Assembly (NCBI RefSeq): GCF_009807035.1
Contig: NZ_WUBI01000001.1
Coordinates: 1,240,001 to 1,304,000 of the forward strand
From: Paenibacillus dendrobii
GTDB taxonomy: Bacteria; Bacillota; Bacilli; Paenibacillales; Paenibacillaceae
Length of the DNA stretch: 64,000 bases
Direction: 5' to 3'
Shown: piece by piece, positions 62,932 through 64,000 of the stretch
Numbering within the stretch: position 1 is the first letter of the stretch
Layout: each line of letters starts with the position of its first letter
Notes under the pieces: generated by a model
What the model was told of the DNA's origin: nothing
Database searches by the model: none
Seen by the model: the letters and a program-made list of their open reading frames with translations, nothing else
Program-made: the position numbers and the translations under genes

Positions 62932-63531
62932 TTATCTTAGTTCCCAATGAATGCTCCCGCCTAAGTTACTCTGAAGTGGGGCTTCTATGAAATCCACAGT
63001 TCGACCATTTCGTTTAATGGCTAACCTCCCATTCAGATCTTTGCTAGACACAAGCCTAAGTTCTAAAGACGCCAATTGATTCATAGGAATTTGGCAAATA
63101 GCCTGGAAATGAAAATCCGTGTCATCTATAGTAAACTTGGTTTTATAGCCAAAGTTAAACTGTGTAATCATCGTCTGTCCTGAACCCTCGACTTTAGGAT
63201 TAAAAACAAATTCTGCATCTTTATATGTGATAATGTCCTTGTAGTTCATTGCTCTTCCTGTTAATTGGTACGACTTCTCATTCGTCACATAGTCTACTTC
63301 TATCATCTGGCCTAGAATCTTGAAGATTCCTCCGTATACCTCGAAGTACATTGAAGCTCCATTGCCGAGAAGACCAAACCTTAGCAAGTTATCCCTATGA
63401 ATCGAACAGAAGTTATTCTCTTTTTTCGTAATATAATCAAATTCCGATAAATGAGACCCATCGAGGTATTCTGCCACCCATACGAATGGCTGCTGTACTG
63501 GCGATGTCATCATTTCCCTGTTTCCAAACAT
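62932..63531 (-). CDS. Phage tail protein, unknown
   Basis: 199 residues. GGGGGGA spaced 6 nt selects the ATG at 63531 over 63546. Reads FVWVAEYLDGSHLSEFDYIT and QTMITQFNFGYKTKFTIDDT. Tail-module member, no family recognised. Confidence 0.65.
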   Translation of the reverse strand: MFGNREMMTSPVQQPFVWVAEYLDGSHLSEFDYITKKENNFCSIHRDNLLRFGLLGNGASMYFEVYGGIFKILGQMIEVDYVTNEKSYQLTGRAMNYKDIITYKDAEFVFNPKVEGSGQTMITQFNFGYKTKFTIDDTDFHFQAICQIPMNQLASLELRLVSSKDLNGRLAIKRNGRTVDFIEAPLQSNLGGSIHWELR

Positions 63532-63557
63532 CCAAAATCCCCCCATTGTATTGGTTG

Positions 63558-63582
63558 AAAAAACCCTACTAAAATAGTAGGG
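63558..63582 (-). terminator. Terminator of the edge gene
   Basis: ACCCTACTA and TAGTAGGG form the stem; on the minus strand a T6 run follows. Confidence 0.75.
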
Positions 63583-63591
63583 CTACATGAT

Positions 63592-64000
63592 TTACGTAAA
63601 TTGATATGCGATACGGGTCAGGAAAGTGAAGCTACCCGCGGTGGCGGTTGCTGGAACCATAGCTTGAAGAGTTACCTTAGCGTAGTTTGCCACTGCGCCA
63701 AGGGAGCCGTCATTTGCAGTTCCTTTGATTTTGCCTGCTCCCGCCGCCCCGCCTGCCTGAACGACTTTCGTTGTCGTTCCTCCGATTGCAGTAAACTGCG
63801 TTTCATTCATGGAATCTACACGGGCTTCAATCCACTTATTTATAACGACTTCGCCCGTATTACTTCCAAGAACATCCTTTGTCGTTATAGTGCAGTTCGT
63901 CATATCAGATACGTCAGAATTTACTCCCCTGTTGTTCCAGATAAGAAAAGTTGAAGCAGGGGATGGACTTCCTGCATCGACGACTCCGATTTGCCATTCC
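63592..64000 (-). CDS. Phage tail protein, N-terminus beyond window
   Basis: At least 135 residues. The frame is open from the right edge without a stop; EWQIGVVDAGSPSPASTF leads into FLIWNNRGVNSDVSDMTNC and the beta-rich rest. The ATG at 63903 is therefore internal, not the start. A phage structural (tail) protein is likely from context. Confidence 0.75.
   Translation of the reverse strand, partial: EWQIGVVDAGSPSPASTFLIWNNRGVNSDVSDMTNCTITTKDVLGSNTGEVVINKWIEARVDSMNETQFTAIGGTTTKVVQAGGAAGAGKIKGTANDGSLGAVANYAKVTLQAMVPATATAGSFTFLTRIAYQFT

Larger units (their letters stand above)
36196..64000 (-). mobile_element. Prophage-like element, left end in view
   Basis: Every gene from here to the right edge is on the minus strand and the content is phage-like: tail, holin, amidase, replication proteins and two sigma factors. 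The left boundary falls between the ABC exporter start (36,121) and the thioredoxin-fold gene (36,196-36,498) or the sigma gene (36,564). I see no integrase, repressor, attachment repeat, terminase or capsid gene; these must lie beyond 64,000. Confidence 0.8.

Noticed and set aside
36196-64000. A plain lytic phage genome
   Set aside because: Host genes adjoin it on the left without a gap, and LexA-like boxes point to a repressed, inducible state, so an integrated or resident element is favoured.

Overview
The window looks like a chromosomal segment of a Paenibacillus-type Gram-positive bacterium. The pointers are strong GGAGG-type ribosome binding sites, cre-like catabolite boxes, an LplB/YtcP/LipO-type sugar transporter, an ECF sigma factor paired with a DUF4179-type anti-sigma protein, and a secreted enzyme with a copper-amine-oxidase N-terminal module. 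I see no rRNA, tRNA, CRISPR array or insertion sequence.

Bases 1-36,121 are host-like. 1-2,704 carry a BrxD-like P-loop ATPase (cut by the window edge) behind a TerB_N/TerB_C protein, a possible defence or stress pair. 2,969-9,316 hold a TetR regulator, a sigma/anti-sigma pair, a drug-type ABC exporter with a divergent TetR, a methyltransferase and an SRPBCC protein. 9,381-15,175 is a complete ribose operon transcribed rbsR-K-D-A-C-B, with an operator upstream and a tandem palindromic repeat inside it. 16,263-23,550 is a carbohydrate cluster: two permeases, a lipoprotein binding protein, a glycoside-hydrolase-like protein and a GntR/LacI-type regulator. 23,798-34,316 is a metal and thiol island: PCYCGC lipoprotein, ArsR-type sensor, Cys-rich four-helix copper-storage protein, Met-rich multicopper oxidase, His-rich P1B ATPase, and a thioredoxin / rhodanese / CstR-like repressor operon behind a promoter with a matching operator. 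An ABC exporter ends the host part.

From about 36.2 kb to the right edge everything is on the minus strand and phage-like. In transcription order (right to left): tail proteins, two large adhesin-like proteins rich in discoidin and beta repeats, a coiled-coil membrane protein, amidase and holin-like protein; then a promoter with two LexA-like boxes, replication initiator, helicase loader, DnaB-like helicase, primase, a small sigma factor, a gp32-like ssDNA-binding protein and a family A DNA polymerase; then small genes, an HExxH protein, a lytic transglycosylase lipoprotein, a second sigma factor and a thioredoxin-fold protein. No integrase, repressor, terminase or capsid gene is in view, so the element continues past 64,000.

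The items I rate highest are the SOS-type control of the phage replication module, the phage polymerase that has lost two proofreading ligands, the phage HExxH protein, the CstR/rhodanese/thioredoxin operon with a rhodanese lacking its catalytic cysteine, the two phage sigma factors, and the BrxD-like/TerB pair at the left edge.
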